Source: Asterella californica (Eukaryota; Streptophyta; Marchantiopsida; Marchantiales; Aytoniaceae). From it: a DNA stretch of 64,000 bases. A program made the position numbers and the translations under genes. A model generated the notes under the pieces. That model worked only from the letters and a program-made list of their open reading frames with translations, searched no databases and was not told where the DNA came from. Of this stretch, positions 12,770 to 25,729 are shown in pieces (positions within the stretch are counted from its first letter, which is position 1; each line of letters opens with the position of its first letter). Location of the stretch: NCBI GenBank assembly GCA_036924285.1, contig JAYKYS010000022.1:868001-932000 (forward strand), read 5' to 3'.

Positions 12770-13820
12770 AATTCATTTATCTTCACTATCCGAAAGCCAC
12801 TTCAGCTTACGGTCTTCCACCTCTGTGAACCTGTCACCTAAGTTTGCCAAGCAGTCGACTACTGCTGATTGATTCTTGGCAATTCTCTTTTGCTTGCCAG
12901 AATTGGATTCCGCAATGCACTCGCTGTGCTGCGGAGGCTCAACTTCCACATCCGGAAAAGGTGAAGTTGGGTCAGGAGCTACATCATCTTCGTTATACAG
13001 TGTCGAAGACCTCGGCCATACACGGAGGGTTAACAGTGGCTCGATGTCCATAAAATGACTCGAAAATATCTATACATTCTTGCAAAAATTCAAGTGACAG
13101 TCTAGCCTTCTTTCTCTCGGATCGAGACATTGCACTATAAGAGGGATTGCCACTCTTGTGGTGCCAGTCCTTGATTTGTTTCTAAGCGCTTAGTGTAGAC
13201 TCCCACTTATTTCGCATTTGTGTAGACTCTGCGTTCACATTCCGATCCCTCATCAACTCGACGCCACTTAGCGTCTGCTGTGACCATTCGTCCTCGACCA
13301 GACTACGCTTCATTGTCATCAAACTAGAGCTTCACTTCCAGTAAAGCGATTACCATCCAGTTCTCCCAAGAGATTCTTGGCTTTGAATTTGCAGTACCTG
13401 ACAACGGCTATTCGTGCGAGCTTCGAGTCATGTTGCCTCCATGAGAAGTGCTATCTCCGGGCTTGGAGTTGCCAAATAGCCACGTCATGTCGAGCATTCT
13501 TTTCTCCTCTCCAGGAAGGACCTCGCTGACAGTTGTCCCGGCAAGCGAAGATCCAAAGATCATGTTGAGTTCGAGCACCACAGGAAAATTCATCGGTCGA
13601 ATTCCAAACTGTGCCAATGCCCCCGGGGGAGTCGGAGTAGGAAAGGACCGCTGCTTGAATGCACCGCTCGTAACATCCATTCGATTTGACACTTGGCTGT
13701 CTGGGGGAGCTCGAGAGCTTCATCAACTTGTGACTGTGACTCAAATATCGAGCCGACAACGAGACCAGAAACAAGAGGAGGTCTCCTTGTAGCCATAGAC
13801 TCTTGCATAACACCGGTTAT
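12770..13820 (-). pseudogene. PIF/Harbinger MYB/SANT-like ORF1, decayed copy A
   Basis: The minus strand carries, between about 13240 and 13050, MRNKWESTL, then SGNPSYSAMSRSERKKARLS and VNPPCMAEV. These align block for block with the ORF1 protein of copy B (IKNKW, SGNAPYTSLSRQEREEKKLS, TTPPCMTKS at about 38.93-39.14 kb). The C-terminal piece (12773-13051) has an acidic linker and the end NLGDRFTEVEDRKLKW. ORF1 is the DNA-binding partner of the Harbinger transposase. Stops and frame changes show it is dead. Sequence up to 13820 on the same strand is probably its N-terminal or 5' part, but I cannot align it. Order and strand (ORF1 then transposase) match copy B. Confidence 0.65.
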
Positions 13821-13859
13821 GTCGCAAACAAGGTAAAAACCGTTTTGAAACACAGTATA

Positions 13860-14116
13860 TGTTAGAATACATACAGTATGAAAGCACCTATTCAGCAACA
13901 GGTTAAGGATATTAGGTGTTGAACTTCCGTAAGGTAACCAAGTCCAAGAACCAGACTATATTATTCAGACCCAAGACCATTCTACATTAAGTAAGTAATT
14001 CAGCTTGGTTCAGCCTATACACTCTCTCAAAGAGCTCTTTCTCACACTCATACTGTCCTTATGCTGTGACATACAGTTTTACTTTAGTCTATTTTAGCAA
14101 TAGTCCATTTCCAACA
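13860..14116 (+). repeat. 5' LTR of the copia element
   Basis: It begins TGTTAGAATAC and ends CCAACA, directly before the primer-binding site. It aligns along its whole length with the 3' LTR at 18139, including AGCACCTATTCAGCAACA versus AGCACTATTCAGCAACA. Confidence 0.88.
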
Positions 14117-14132
14117 TGATATCATAGCTTTG
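14117..14132 (+). other. Primer-binding site (initiator Met-tRNA type)
   Basis: TGATATCATAGCTTTG lies immediately after the 5' LTR. It is a mutated form of the TGGTATCAGAGC element that plant copia retrotransposons use to prime minus-strand synthesis. Confidence 0.7.
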
Positions 14133-14299
14133 CTTTGTTGATGCACTAACACAATAGCATAAGCACTAGGTAGGTCTTCGACCCTAAAGTGTAAGCAGTT
14201 GAAGGACGCTGCAACTGCTACGAGGAGGACCCTCCACGCCTCGTGATTCTGTATCTTCGCTACCAGAACTTGACACTTTCAACAATCAACCTATACAAA

Positions 14300-17200
14300 A
14301 TGTCTGTCCTCTTTGACACCAAAGGCTGAGCAAAATTTGACGACACTTACTTCACGCTATGGAAGCACAAGATGACCTTGTGACTCAAGGCTCATGGTGT
14401 GCTCGACATCGTGGATGAGAATGCACGAAGACCGCATGCCACGACACTCGGGGTACTGCGGTATCCGTCTCGTATGACAGTATCATGTCCTGGGACCAGA
14501 GTGACGTAATGCACTCGCGGCAATCAATGAATGTTGCGAGAATAGTGTGACATGACATATAATGTCTTGCACCACGTCGAACGAAGCATGGACCACCTTG
14601 ATCAGACACTTCGTTGATCAAGACATGGTGACCAAGATGCATCTCAAAGAGAAGTTGCGGGTTCTAAAGATGAAATCCAATGAGACCGTTACTCAGCACG
14701 TCAACAACTTCAAGTCCCTCCTCCAGCAGATGACTTCTGCTGGACTAGTAGTGAACAACGAAGAGCAAGTCCTCGTATTGATAGCAGCATGTCCAACAAC
14801 TACCAGCTCTTTCTGCAGACGATAAGAACCAATCCAAATCTTTCACTGTAGGACCTTATCACTTTTCTCATCCAGGAGGAAACAATAGGGCGTAAGCTAT
14901 CGGTTGAGCTTTCTACTGCTTTGTTCGCAGGACGCTGACAAAGAGGACGCAACAATAATAACCGGCGCAACAATGACAACACCGACAAGATGGTAATCAG
15001 TCACCAAAAAGACTATCAAATCCTAACGAGAAGTGTTTTCAATGTCACAAGATCAGACACCGCATCGCTGAGTGTCTCAACAAAGTCAGCAGCAGCAATG
15101 ATAATTCTAATGCAGGCAACCAGAATCAATCGTGATGCAACAACAGTAACAATCGACGCTCGCAGAACAACAAGACTCTTCGAGTCTTGGTGATCTTTTG
15201 CTTCGTCTATAGTCGTACAGACAGATGACCCTTACTGGTATGTGGACACGAGTCTCACACACCACATGACACACAATCGACGATAGTTCGTCAAGTACTC
15301 ACATGTCTCAGCTGACAACACCGAGAACGATTCTATTCTACTCGGTGATAACACAACCATCCATGTTGTCGGTTCTGGCATGGTGAAAGTATACCTGCCA
15401 ATCACCAAGGACCTCCAAGGTCACGAGAAGTCATAATGATCTTTGTTGATCGGGAGCTCTTGATTAATGAGGGCTCCAACGCTATCTGTCAAAGATCCGC
15501 ACTGGACTATATTTGCACGGTCCTTCGGGGAACCACGCCGGCCCATTCACGCATGCGGTCCGGCTTACATCCCTAGTCTATTTTTTGATCTGCCCGGTCC
15601 TTTCTCACAACTGCCAGTCAGACACTTTGGCCTCCTCACAACTCCTGCCCTGCCCGGCATGTTTTAGCAGCTGCTCGAGCATGTCAGTGACGTTCTTGTC
15701 TACTTGCGCATCTCTCGAGACTCATTTCTCAGTCTCTCTGATCATGATGTGGACGAGATGGCACGTCATCAACTCTTCTCAGTTTTTTGGACTGCCTCCA
15801 AGGCTTTACATCAGGCAGCCAGATTCTTCTTCCGACACCTCCTTGACTCCCGCTCTCGTTACTACAACAAGCGACCTATCCACCTTGTGGCACCAACGGC
15901 TCTGCCACATCAACCACCAGCTGCATCACGTACGTTACTAGCTTCCTTCTTTCCTGAAGAGAGACTAGTAACAAGATATTTGTATCACTTGTGCGCATGA
16001 CAAACACTCGTGTACTAAATTCCCACGCACCAGCTCAAACCGCACCACTCGTCCCTTGACGTTGATACACACCAATATTAGTGGATGCATCTCCTCCTGC
16101 ACTCTTTTTGAGTACGAATATTTCATCACCTTTATTGGTGATTACTCGCGCTACACTGTCACTCGCCTCCTTTACTATAAGTGTGACTTTTTTGTGCTTT
16201 CCAAGACTATCTTGTCTTTGCTGAGCACGCCATTGGTCAATCCCTAGTCACTTTGCGATCTGACAATGACGAGGAATATCGTTCAGTTGCCGTTGACGCT
16301 TTCTGCGTGAGTGCGGCATTCAATGTCAATTCACAGTCCCTTACTGACCTCGGCAGAATGGTGTTGCTGAGCGCAAGAATCATAGTTTGCTTGATGTTGT
16401 ACGCTCCATGCTTTTGATCGTCAATCTCATCAAGCTCTTTTGGGGTGAAGCCATCACCTGCGCCACTTTCTTCCAAAACTGGTGTCTGTCTAAGGCGGTT
16501 TCTCCCATGACCACGCCTTCTGAATTCTGACACTCCTACAACTCTGCGTTGATGGTAGCCCTCAAGCCCGTGCCAATGGAACCTGTTTCTTACGCAGAAG
16601 TAGTATCTTCTCTTGATGCTAATCAGTGGAGGAAAGCAATAAAGGAGGAGTTGGATTCCCACGAATCAAATGACATATGAAAACTCACATACTTATCACA
16701 AGGACTTCGACAGATAACATGTAAGTGGACTTTTAAATTAAAGCTTAATACTGATGGGTCCATTCCTCGTTACAAGGCAAGACTTGTGGCTCGTGGGTTC
16801 ACTCAAATCTACGAGTTGGACTATACCGAAACTTTTTCCCCGTAGTCCGTATACATTCAATACGGCTCATCCTTGCCATCTCAGCGCAATATAATCTATA
16901 TGTACATCAAATGGATGTCAAAACTGCATTTTTGAGTGGGACACTTAATGAGGAAATATATATGTGTGTCCCGAAAAGAGTGACTACAATGAGAAACAAT
17001 CAAGTATGCAGATTGTTTAAGATTCTCTATAGTCTTAAGCAGTCTTCAAGAGAATGGTATTTAATTATCGGTAAATTTTTACTTTCTCTTGGATTTATTA
17101 AGTCCGGTGCAGACTGAAATGTTTATTATCTGCATCAAAAATAACACTTTGTCATCCTCGCCCTCTACGTGGACGACATTGTGATTGCCAGTAGCAATGA

Positions 17201-18108
17201 GACTCTCTTATCCGACGTAAAGAGAAAATTGAGCTCACGGTTCATAGTGACGGACATCGGTTCAATCCACCACTGTCTAAACATTGAAATTAACCGTGAT
17301 CCATCTTCTAGCAGTATCAGACTTAGTCAAACTTTATACTTGACACAGAAGCTATTTGAGTTTGGCTTACTTGACTGCAAACTTGTAAGCACTCCTCTGG
17401 TTACAGGTAAGAAGCTTTTCTCGGATGACTCCCCGTCACTAAGAAAGAGAAGAAACTATGTAGTAGTTCTCCTTACCAGAGTGCTGCTGGTTCTATTAAT
17501 TGGGTCGCACTCGTCCTAACTTATCCTACTCCATTAGTGTACTCTCTCAGTTCATAAGTAGTCCTGGACCTAGACATATTGCCGCTATGAAGCAGATTTT
17601 TCATAACATCAAGGGAACTTTAAATTTATACCTTGAGTATGCTCAATAGTCCCAGCCCTACTCTCTGTTCGATTATTCCGATGCTGATTGGGGAGGACAC
17701 TGAGACACAAGACGTTCTACATCAGACCATTGTTTTATTTATTCTGGAGGAGCCATTAGCTGGTCCTCTAAGAGAAAGAAGTCAATAGTCATGTCAAGCA
17801 CAGAGGCAGAATACGTAGCTCTTAGTACGAGTTGTTCAAAAACAATCTGGTTACCTCAACTTCTGACTGATATCTAATTGCGTGACAACTAAAGCGCTAT
17901 GGGTCTTGTCGACATTAGCAAGTTCCACGACTGTACGAAGCATATCGACATTAAAAATCATTTTATTAAAGACCACGTCGCTGGAAAACTTATAGAAGTT
18001 CATTACTGTCCTACTGACGATATGGTTGCAGATATCTTGACAAAGAGCTTATCAGCGCTAAAGTTAGAACATCTGCTACCAAAGATAAGAATGTTTTCTA
18101 GCAGATAG
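14300..18108 (+). pseudogene. Decayed copia gag-pol polyprotein
   Basis: Blocks in order: gag beginning MSVLFDTKG at 14300 with a YFTLWKHKM block. A CCHC zinc knuckle CFQCHKIRHRIAEC (about 15032-15080) with intact C-x2-C-x4-H-x4-C spacing. A protease start WYVDTS (about 15236), where the usual DSG is altered to DTS. GAG-pre-integrase LWHQRLCHINHQ (about 15883). Integrase LIHTNISG...FIGDYSRYT (16056-16247). Reverse transcriptase MDVKTAFLSGTLNEEIYM (16911) and the catalytic YVDDI (17166-17180). RNase H MSSTEAEYVAL (about 17791) and the end VADILTKSL (about 18027). Several in-frame stops and frameshifts separate these, so no functional polyprotein is possible. Confidence 0.88.
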
Positions 18109-18138
18109 TATTTTATCTGAACTGTTACTGAGTGGGAG

Positions 18139-18394
18139 TGTTAGAATACGTACAGTTTGAAAGCACTATTCAGCAACATGTTCAAGATATTAGGTGGTGA
18201 TCTTTTGTAAGGTCACCAAGGCCAAGACCCAAACTATATTATTCAAGCCCAAGGTCATTGTACATTAAGTAAATCATTCTGCTTGGTTTAGCCTATACTC
18301 TGTCTCAAGGAGCTCTCTCTCTCTCACTCATACTGCCTTATGTCGTGACATACAGTTTATCTTAGCCTATTCTAGCAATAGTCCATTACCAATA
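18139..18394 (+). repeat. 3' LTR of the copia element
   Basis: It starts TGTTAGAATACG directly after the purine tract and is the partner of the 5' LTR at 13860-14116. The exact 3' edge is blurred because AATAGTCCATTA is tandemly duplicated at the end. Confidence 0.85.
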
Positions 18395-19640
18395 GTCCAT
18401 TATAATGATAGCGGTGCGAAGCAAAAAAAGTGACAATGAAAGATGAAAAGAATGCATGTGGTCAAAACAACCAGGTTCCAGAACATTACTCTCATATCGT
18501 CTAGCGGTATGCTACTCAAGCAGTATCCAAAAGCTTCAGACCTTCAATAGCTCGTATCTGCTCACTATCAATGGTGATTCAATCGGTCATCTTCGCTCAC
18601 CGTCAATCACTATGAATTTCTCGCCTCTTGAACCTCTAACTTCGTTTTGTTTCAAGAAATGATTGTGCAAAGAAAGAAGCAACGGCACGACAAGCATGTA
18701 GGCAAGAACATGTGATAAGATGAGCGTACAATCTACTCACTAGCATCATTGCGGACATTCTTAAGACCATCTGTTCTCATTTGAGATGAGGTTCAAAACT
18801 ACTATGAGGAGTCTATGTTTGTTATGGACTCCAATGTCCATTTGTCGGATGAGGAATTTTTGCTCATACTCGGATTCTCGAATCTATTCCTCTTCCTTTC
18901 TTATCTTTAGATGAATTGTTTATTCTATGTGACATCTTACTAGATTCAATGACAATCGTGTTTACATGTTAAATTTCATAGACTTGGAGGTGTCAACATA
19001 TCCTCTAGAGTTATTGTTGGACATCGACTTCTTGAAAGTTGATTGCATATTCTCTCGATCATATTCTTTTCTATTTTGTTGTTTATGATTACAACATAGA
19101 ATTATAAGTAATGCGTTTTGGTCACTGAACTTACTTGTACGAGAGGATTGACAAGACCTAGACTAAGACAACATTGTTGTGAGAATGCTCATCTTCATAC
19201 GTGATGGGTTGGACTTTGATTAAAGAAACATAGAGTATGGTGGATAAATCTTACATTATCTTACGAGTGTAGCATATGGTAGGTGCACGTCCACTTGACT
19301 ATCAAAGTGTTTTGCTGCTTGCTTTCTATTCCTACTAGTTGAGCTCTCTCTAATCCCTTGTGTCCACATGTCTGACCAAAACATGTTACTCTAATACTCT
19401 CTCTCGAGTGTTGGTTCTTGTCGTACATATGACTTCTTGTGTTGGTGGTCCCATTGTCTTAGTATATATTTGGTGTTTTCTCTTAGTTGTGATTTTGGTG
19501 AGAATGTTAGCTACCATCAATAGAGTGTTTAGACATTCTAATTCTATTTTCTCTTGTTGTATTTTTCTCTAGCGTGAAAATAATTCTATATGTGTGTTGT
19601 GTGTGTGATGCATTGGATTCTTGTAATTACAAAGTTTATC
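18395..19640. other. AT-rich debris between copia and gypsy elements
   Basis: There is no intact gene. One plus-strand block around 18970-19040 (PLELLLDIDFLKVDC) resembles the end of a retroelement aspartic protease, which suggests further gypsy-type debris. The rest is unrecognised. Confidence 0.4.
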
Positions 19641-21480
19641 TTTTTACATAATTAGTGGCATGAAAGATATCATTTCTCAAGAGAATTGTGATCCGAAGTA
19701 CATAATTTGTTGTAACATTGATCCAAACTCCGATCAGAGAGTAGATCTCTGTTCTCTCTATAAACAAACACAAAATCCATGTAACACACTGAATGGACCC
19801 TCGTAATCTACTTAGTAAACTCCACTCTACTAAGATATATCTGAAAACACCTCACAATCAATAACGTGTGAACGTTTGGCTATCTCATCAACCACAAGTC
19901 ATGATCCAACATTATTAGTAGGTTGTAAATCTTGGATGAAGCGCAAAGTGCTTGTTTTTTTAAGTAATGTGAATCATCGGCTAGAATACGAGACCATAGA
20001 TGGTTCAAGAATACCCATCCGCATCTTCTCCTTTAGTAACTCGATAAGCTTTGGTAGCAAGGCACGAGGGATAAGAATCGGCTTCAAGTCTCAAGATACG
20101 TGAGAAACAGTGAAGATAACCATCGGAGCAATCACACTCGGATCAACACAACCAATCTCCTCAACAATGAAAGAAAATGCCCTACCATGACTAACAATCA
20201 TTTTCTTTAAAGCTCTTTTCTCAACTTAGTCAAGAAGCCATCTCTTCCTATCTAGAGCTACTCAAGTGTCTCTTGAGTAAACTGATGTCATATCTGTGTA
20301 AGATTTCTAAGTACATGTTCAGTGGTCATTAACTCCATCTGTTGTTGTGAGTCAACATGTAACTGAATTGCCACTGACTTTATCTTCCTTGCTACAGTCT
20401 TATACTTCACGAGTCTTATACTTCACTTCATGTACACCTCTGCTTCTTGACGAGAGCCACACGAGTAGATTGCATCTTTCCATCCACTTTCTAGTTTCAG
20501 ATGAGGACGAGATTGCAAATATGTAGTAATCTCCTCATAGACTCTACGGGTGTGGAGATAAACACCCTACCTCCCATCATCCAGCCAACAAACAAAAAAT
20601 TGCACATCTACAAACTCCTCGTACACATCAGAAATCACCTCATCGTCTTTCACAACTCTTGAACAACACATATCTACCACATGCTTCTCCATCTCTCTCC
20701 TATTTGTTATAGTCAAATCCTCTACTCGTGTAAAATTACTCCAATCTAAGAACTGAAACTCATCCAACCAGATTTTCATTTCTGTACACTATACATACTC
20801 TCAGAATCTTGAGCAACCTCTTCATCAACCTCTGGTGATTCTTCAGGTTGCTCAAGCGAGATCATGGTAGTACTCTTGTCATCTCGTCCTACAAGAGTGG
20901 GTTTTGAAAACCCTTACTACTACAAATAGTAAAATCTCTCAAGGTCTATATATTTCATTTGTGGTTCATACAAACGGTTAAAAATTGCACAGAACGTCTA
21001 TGATATGGACTACGGATCTTGGCATAGTGAGATCCATCATCCATAACCTTGTTCTCCATCCGTAAGGTAATGATATATGGCTGACCAAGAATGACAAGAT
21101 ACGAAGTAGAAGATTGCAAAAAGAAGATTGCACAAAGATTCTACCTCCACCTATCTGGTGTTGACAACACGTAGCATCCAACTATGGTTCAGTTTGATCG
21201 GTCACTGTCCTCTTTCATACACCTATCGTGACTTGAAATTGATCTCTAATCCATGATCACTGAGCGCAGCAACACTTTCAGATAAACTTCCAAGGCGTAC
21301 TTGTGTAGCAATCGTAGCACGAGCCCAATGCCTCTTTCTGAAGTCATTATCAGTAGCTGGACTCTCCTCGCCAGCCTCCTCATCATCAAACTCAATTGTG
21401 TTGGTACCAACAACCAACACTTCTTGTTGGTACCTCTTTTCATCAACCTCTTGAATGCACCTTCCCAAATTTTGCATCAT
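19640..21480 (-). pseudogene. Ty3/gypsy fragment: protease and first part of reverse transcriptase (minus strand)
   Basis: Read from 21480 downward, the minus strand gives a linker ending RKRHWARATIATQVRLGSLS, then the aspartic protease core ALSDHGLEINFKSR (about 21240-21290). Next are ILGQPYIITLRMENKV and DDGSHYAKIRS (about 21000-21090). Further down come a YEEITTYLQSRPHLKLESGW block (about 20480-20545) and RT entry sequences such as LPKLIELLKEKMRMGILEPS and LRFIQDLQPTN (19900-20060). Frames shift and stops are frequent. The second half of the RT is missing from this strand. The neighbouring RNase H and integrase lie on the opposite strand from 21.5 kb. Confidence 0.7.
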
Positions 21481-21494
21481 TCACAGAACCTCCA

Positions 21495-23291
21495 ACTATG
21501 AGGAGCTCTTACTACTATGAAGATAGATCAAGAGTTCTTGATTGGTGCTCGTGTGGTCTTGGAAACAGATTATTTGCCTTTGCTTGGTATGATAGCAAAT
21601 TGCAATACGCTAGACATAGCAATGCTACGATGGATTGCTTACATCAAGAGTCTAAACCTTGAGCTGAAACACGTAACAGGGAAGGATAATCCAATTCTAG
21701 ACATGTTATATAGGGCTCATTATGTAGATGAAGAGAAGATGGTTGCAAAAGTCGAGGATGAGGAAAAGAAAGACGTTTGGTGCTAAGGGTGTCAACAGAC
21801 TTCAGACTTGGAACCATTGACGTTCAGAGAAGAGTTCTACACGGGAAGGTTACATGACATTGGTTTTTATCTGAATTTTTAGACAGACAAGAGGGTTGGA
21901 GTGATGTAGAGTTCAAAGAGATCAGACGGAAGGCATATTGTTACTTTCTACATGAAGAATATCTATGAAAATGTCCGAAAAGAAGAGATGGAACGCTTGC
22001 GAGAGTGGTGGACGATCAACAAAGAAGCTACATTTGCTGAAGGAGTTTCATGATACATTATGGGCTTGACATCGTGGTATATGGACCACGACACGAAGAT
22101 AAAACAGAGATACTGATGGAAAGTTCTGTATCAAGATGTGATGGATTTTACTAGGTCATGTCTACATTGTCAATTCTACTCTAAGGTTCGTTACAGAGAT
22201 AGACTTAGATCTACATATCCGACCAGTGTCTATTTTCAATGGATTTTTGATCTTGTGATAATGCCGCTGAGAATATGAAAGATGAGCTACTTGGTGTTGG
22301 CTCGAGATGATCTCTCCAAATTCATGGAGGAACGAGCACTATGGAGGAAGACTACAAAGAACATATGTAGATTCGTGTTTAAAGATATCATTTGTCGTTA
22401 TGGATCTGACAGATTACGAGCAAATAGGGTCGAGTTGAAATGATTGATTGATGCAGAAATGAAGGAGTTATTTGCTCGTTATAGAGTAAAGTTTTGTCTT
22501 ACTACTGCCATGAATCCGGAGAGGATTGGTAAGAGTGTACAAGGACATCTTTTTATTGTTCACGCTTTAGTGAAGCATGTGATGGTAGACCTGGAAAATG
22601 GCCTAGACTACTTCTGTTTGCTTTGTAGGCTGATAGGACTACACATTGTATCACGATTGACTACATGCTAGTTGAGCTTGTGTTGGGACAGAAGCCAATC
22701 ATGCCTGCTGAGGAGGACTTTTCTACGTGGACTACGCTATCGTGAGAAGATGATATATGTCATACTTCACTCCTTGCATTACGAACTAGACAGTTACAGC
22801 GATGGCAAGAGGATCTTGCTGAAGCGCAAGGGAAGTTGAAGGAGGCTCAAGTAAAAAGCAAGGAGCATTTTGATAAGACTCACAAGCTACAACCGAAGCT
22901 GATACATGTAAGTGATTGGATTTTAGAGTACAACAGTACGTTGGCAAATCAACATTCTATTGTTCGTAAGTTCTCTCAAATGTGATTTGGATCTTATGTT
23001 GTGTTCGATCTATATGAAAATACCACTTTTAGTTTACGTGAGTTAGATGGTACTCTTTTGAAGCTATTTGTGGTTGACAAACATGTGAAGTTATTTAAGA
23101 AGCATGGAGGAGCAATAGAGTTGTTCAATTTTCTTGAATCAGAACATAAGATGACACGAGATGAAGATGATTCAGTGACCGAAGAGGCTGAGGAGAAAAC
23201 GAGTGATGATAGAAAGAGCGTTAGACGAGTAAAGAGGTTGGCACATGCCAGAGGATGTGCAAGTTTGGAGAGGATGGATATCACGATGTGA
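21495..23291 (+). pseudogene. Ty3/gypsy fragment: RNase H end and integrase (plus strand)
   Basis: The 21517-21786 frame encodes the end of gypsy RNase H (LETDYLPLLGMIANC, LRWIAYIKSLN, HVTGKDNPILDML). It is followed by a degenerate integrase: the zinc-binding-like SCLHCQFYSK region (about 22150-22190), core blocks FKDIICRYGSD and ELFARYRVKFCLTTAMNPE (22380-22520), and an integrase C-terminal block at 23001-23291. Multiple stops make it non-functional. With the minus-strand fragment to its left it reconstitutes most gypsy pol domains, but in head-to-head orientation. Confidence 0.75.
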
Positions 23292-25000
23292 ATTATTTCA
23301 CATGGTGAATAATTCATCTTTTATTCAGAAATCAGACTCTCTAAGTCAAGTTAAGATCTTAGAGAAGCCGATTTTGGAGCAGATGAACACTTGAAAATTT
23401 GAAAACACCAAGGTGTAGATCTCGTCGCGTTGATCACCATGGTATGTTAAAAAATTACAAACGGAGTCGTAGATGTAAATTATTTGGAGTACTTTTGTAA
23501 GATTTTTGAAATCAAGAAGTGTACCATAAATCTTAGTGAGTTCAAAATTTATGTTTTAGATTTTCATGTAGATTGTAGTGTGTATTTTTGTATCTTGAAA
23601 TATAAAACAAAATAGTGTTTGGAGGTAGTTATGGTGGTTGAAGTTAGTGAAGGGAATATGAAATAGTGCATTTTGCTAGCATATTAGCTTAGAAAATGAT
23701 CTCTAGAATCAGTTGTGAGATTGGCTTCCGTCGATAACTGAGTAAACTTGTAAGGAAGAGGTCTTTGGATTAAATCTTCTTAGACTCACAACCGGCTTGG
23801 AATAGACAATTCTCTCACATATTCTCCCTTCAGGTGAATATGTGTGGCACCAAGTTGCACAGTGGCGAGACACAAGATGGCTCTTAATGATGTGAATGTG
23901 AGATACCTCTGTCTAGTCACTTGGTGTGGATGCTAGAGTAGAGATTATTCTTGGATTTCGAAATGGACCCTATGCTAGAGAACAAAGTCCCCTTTGGGAG
24001 TGTCGAGGTAATTAGTACGAATCCGATGTGTGACTCTCTAAGTCTTGAGATAGCGAGATGACAACAAAGATACTCCAAGTCAATATCAATCCTTTTGTAG
24101 AAAAATATAGATTTCATCATGTACTGCACTTGGGTCGAAAATCCAAGTCGAACTGATACTTGTGATGAAACTTATTACATTTTAAAGTTAAAGGGGGTAG
24201 AGAACGACAATGGTTATAACTCGTGCTCTGATGGTCAGAACGAGGTGATTCCGGTGATAACAGATAGCCGTGGTGAAGTTAGTTTGGGTGGAGGTAACAA
24301 AAGCTAACTGTACAATCAACTCAGAAATCGTCCATTCATATGATATGCAAAGACATGTTAATTAGTCTTTTTGACACGTAAGAAGATGTTACGTGTTAAT
24401 TTTTCACCAGAGATTTATTCCTTGTTGCCATTTGTCTAAGGCATCATCTTACCCTTGTTAGATGACGGAGAAGGTCACCTAAGGAAGAGAAAAATCCCAT
24501 AGGGGGTGTACATGAGAAGCTATCATTTATTATCGCAAAGAGTTATCGAAGAGAGTTATCAAAAAGCTAAATAGAGAGATTTATGGAGCTTAGGGCTAGA
24601 GGATTTTCTGATTGTTGATATTTTTGACATCGATGAATTGAGGATTGAATGCTAAGACGAGTAGAGACGAGACCTGCAACTTGTACACATACTTTTGGAA
24701 TAAAAAATGAAAAGTTTTTAGGTGAAAGCGTGAGTGCTTCACATGAGTAGTTTTCTGAAGTTCTGAGTTCTTAAGAGTGAGATTTTCAGTCTGGATGATC
24801 TAGAGTTGAAGGCTTGCAGATTGATTGTTTTGGAGCTAAAGATATACATGCATGCCGTGTGATTTTTTAGATGGAGAACGTGGTGGATATTCCTTATGGT
24901 TCATGTCTCGTTGTGTGAGCTTCATCGTCCTTTTTGTGATTGTTTCATAGCTAGGAGGTTCCGTCATTTTCAAGAAACTCTCTCGACAACGCCCTTAGTA
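23292..25000. other. No recognised gene; AT-rich retroelement flank
   Basis: Only short random frames are present (for example 24119-24307). The region probably includes the 3' flank or LTR of the gypsy debris, but I could not identify an LTR pair. Confidence 0.4.
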
Positions 25001-25002
25001 TA

Positions 25003-25180
25003 ACGTCAAGGACAACAAATACCCAATCAGCATTGACAAGCTAAGATCTAACTTGATTTTTCATCTTTTGAATCTCGTAACTTCGTCATTAAACGTCCAA
25101 ATGAATCAAATATATTGTCCACTAGAAGCTTACAACGAGCTCTATCACTTGGTGCATTGAAGATGAAGATCCAAACTTGT
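25003..25180 (-). repeat. Dispersed repeat family R1, fragment (minus strand)
   Basis: The reverse complement matches the plus-strand copy at about 49.93-50.09 kb in order. Shared blocks are GATAGAGCTCGTTGTAAGCTT, a TTTGGACGTTTAATGACGAAG block, and then TCAATGCTGATTGGG and TTGACGTTATACTAA. It also matches the copy at 37.0-37.5 kb. Probably part of an LTR. Confidence 0.7.
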
Positions 25181-25729
25181 ATAAAAATATTTATTTTTAA
25201 TATTATGAAAGTCATTGGAACAATAATGTATAACATCAAACTTTGATTTTCAGGTAACAGCAGATCCACGACTTCATACACTCCATTGTTCAGTTCTCTT
25301 CCTAATCATCAAAAGGAAAGTTTATGTTAATTAGAATTAGCTGGAACTAGCGGACGATATAAATGGGTGTTTTAACACCTCATGTGCTGTAGTGGCTAGC
25401 TTGTTGTCTGAAATCCTCGGATGTTGTCATGGAATGATGAAATTATCATGTGAAACACTGTAATACCAGTTTTTCACAATATCATGTATCAACTGTGTAA
25501 TGCACTGTGTAAAACTAATAGTAATATCTGTTCTATAGACAAAGAACCTATGTATTAGACGCGGTCGTTCAGAATAACATCCTTTTTGAATCAGCTAGGA
25601 AGTTTTTCTCACAGTCCGAGGAAGAAAGTGTTTTGTATGCTCTCTTTTGGAGAATGTGCGGGGTCGGTCGAGGAGTAGAGTTGGACACTGTGCACAATTA
25701 CCGTTCTCATATTATCTTCTTGGTCGTCC

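Larger units (their letters stand above)
13860..18394 (+). mobile_element. Ty1/copia LTR retrotransposon, full length, inactivated
   Basis: Two directly repeated LTRs (13860-14116 and 18139-about 18394) flank a decayed gag-pol in copia order: gag, zinc knuckle, protease, integrase, reverse transcriptase, RNase H. A primer-binding site resembling the initiator-Met tRNA complement follows the 5' LTR, and a purine-rich GAGTGGGAG precedes the 3' LTR. The LTRs differ at many positions (roughly 85% identical by eye), so the insertion is old. No clear 5-bp target-site duplication was found. Confidence 0.9.
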
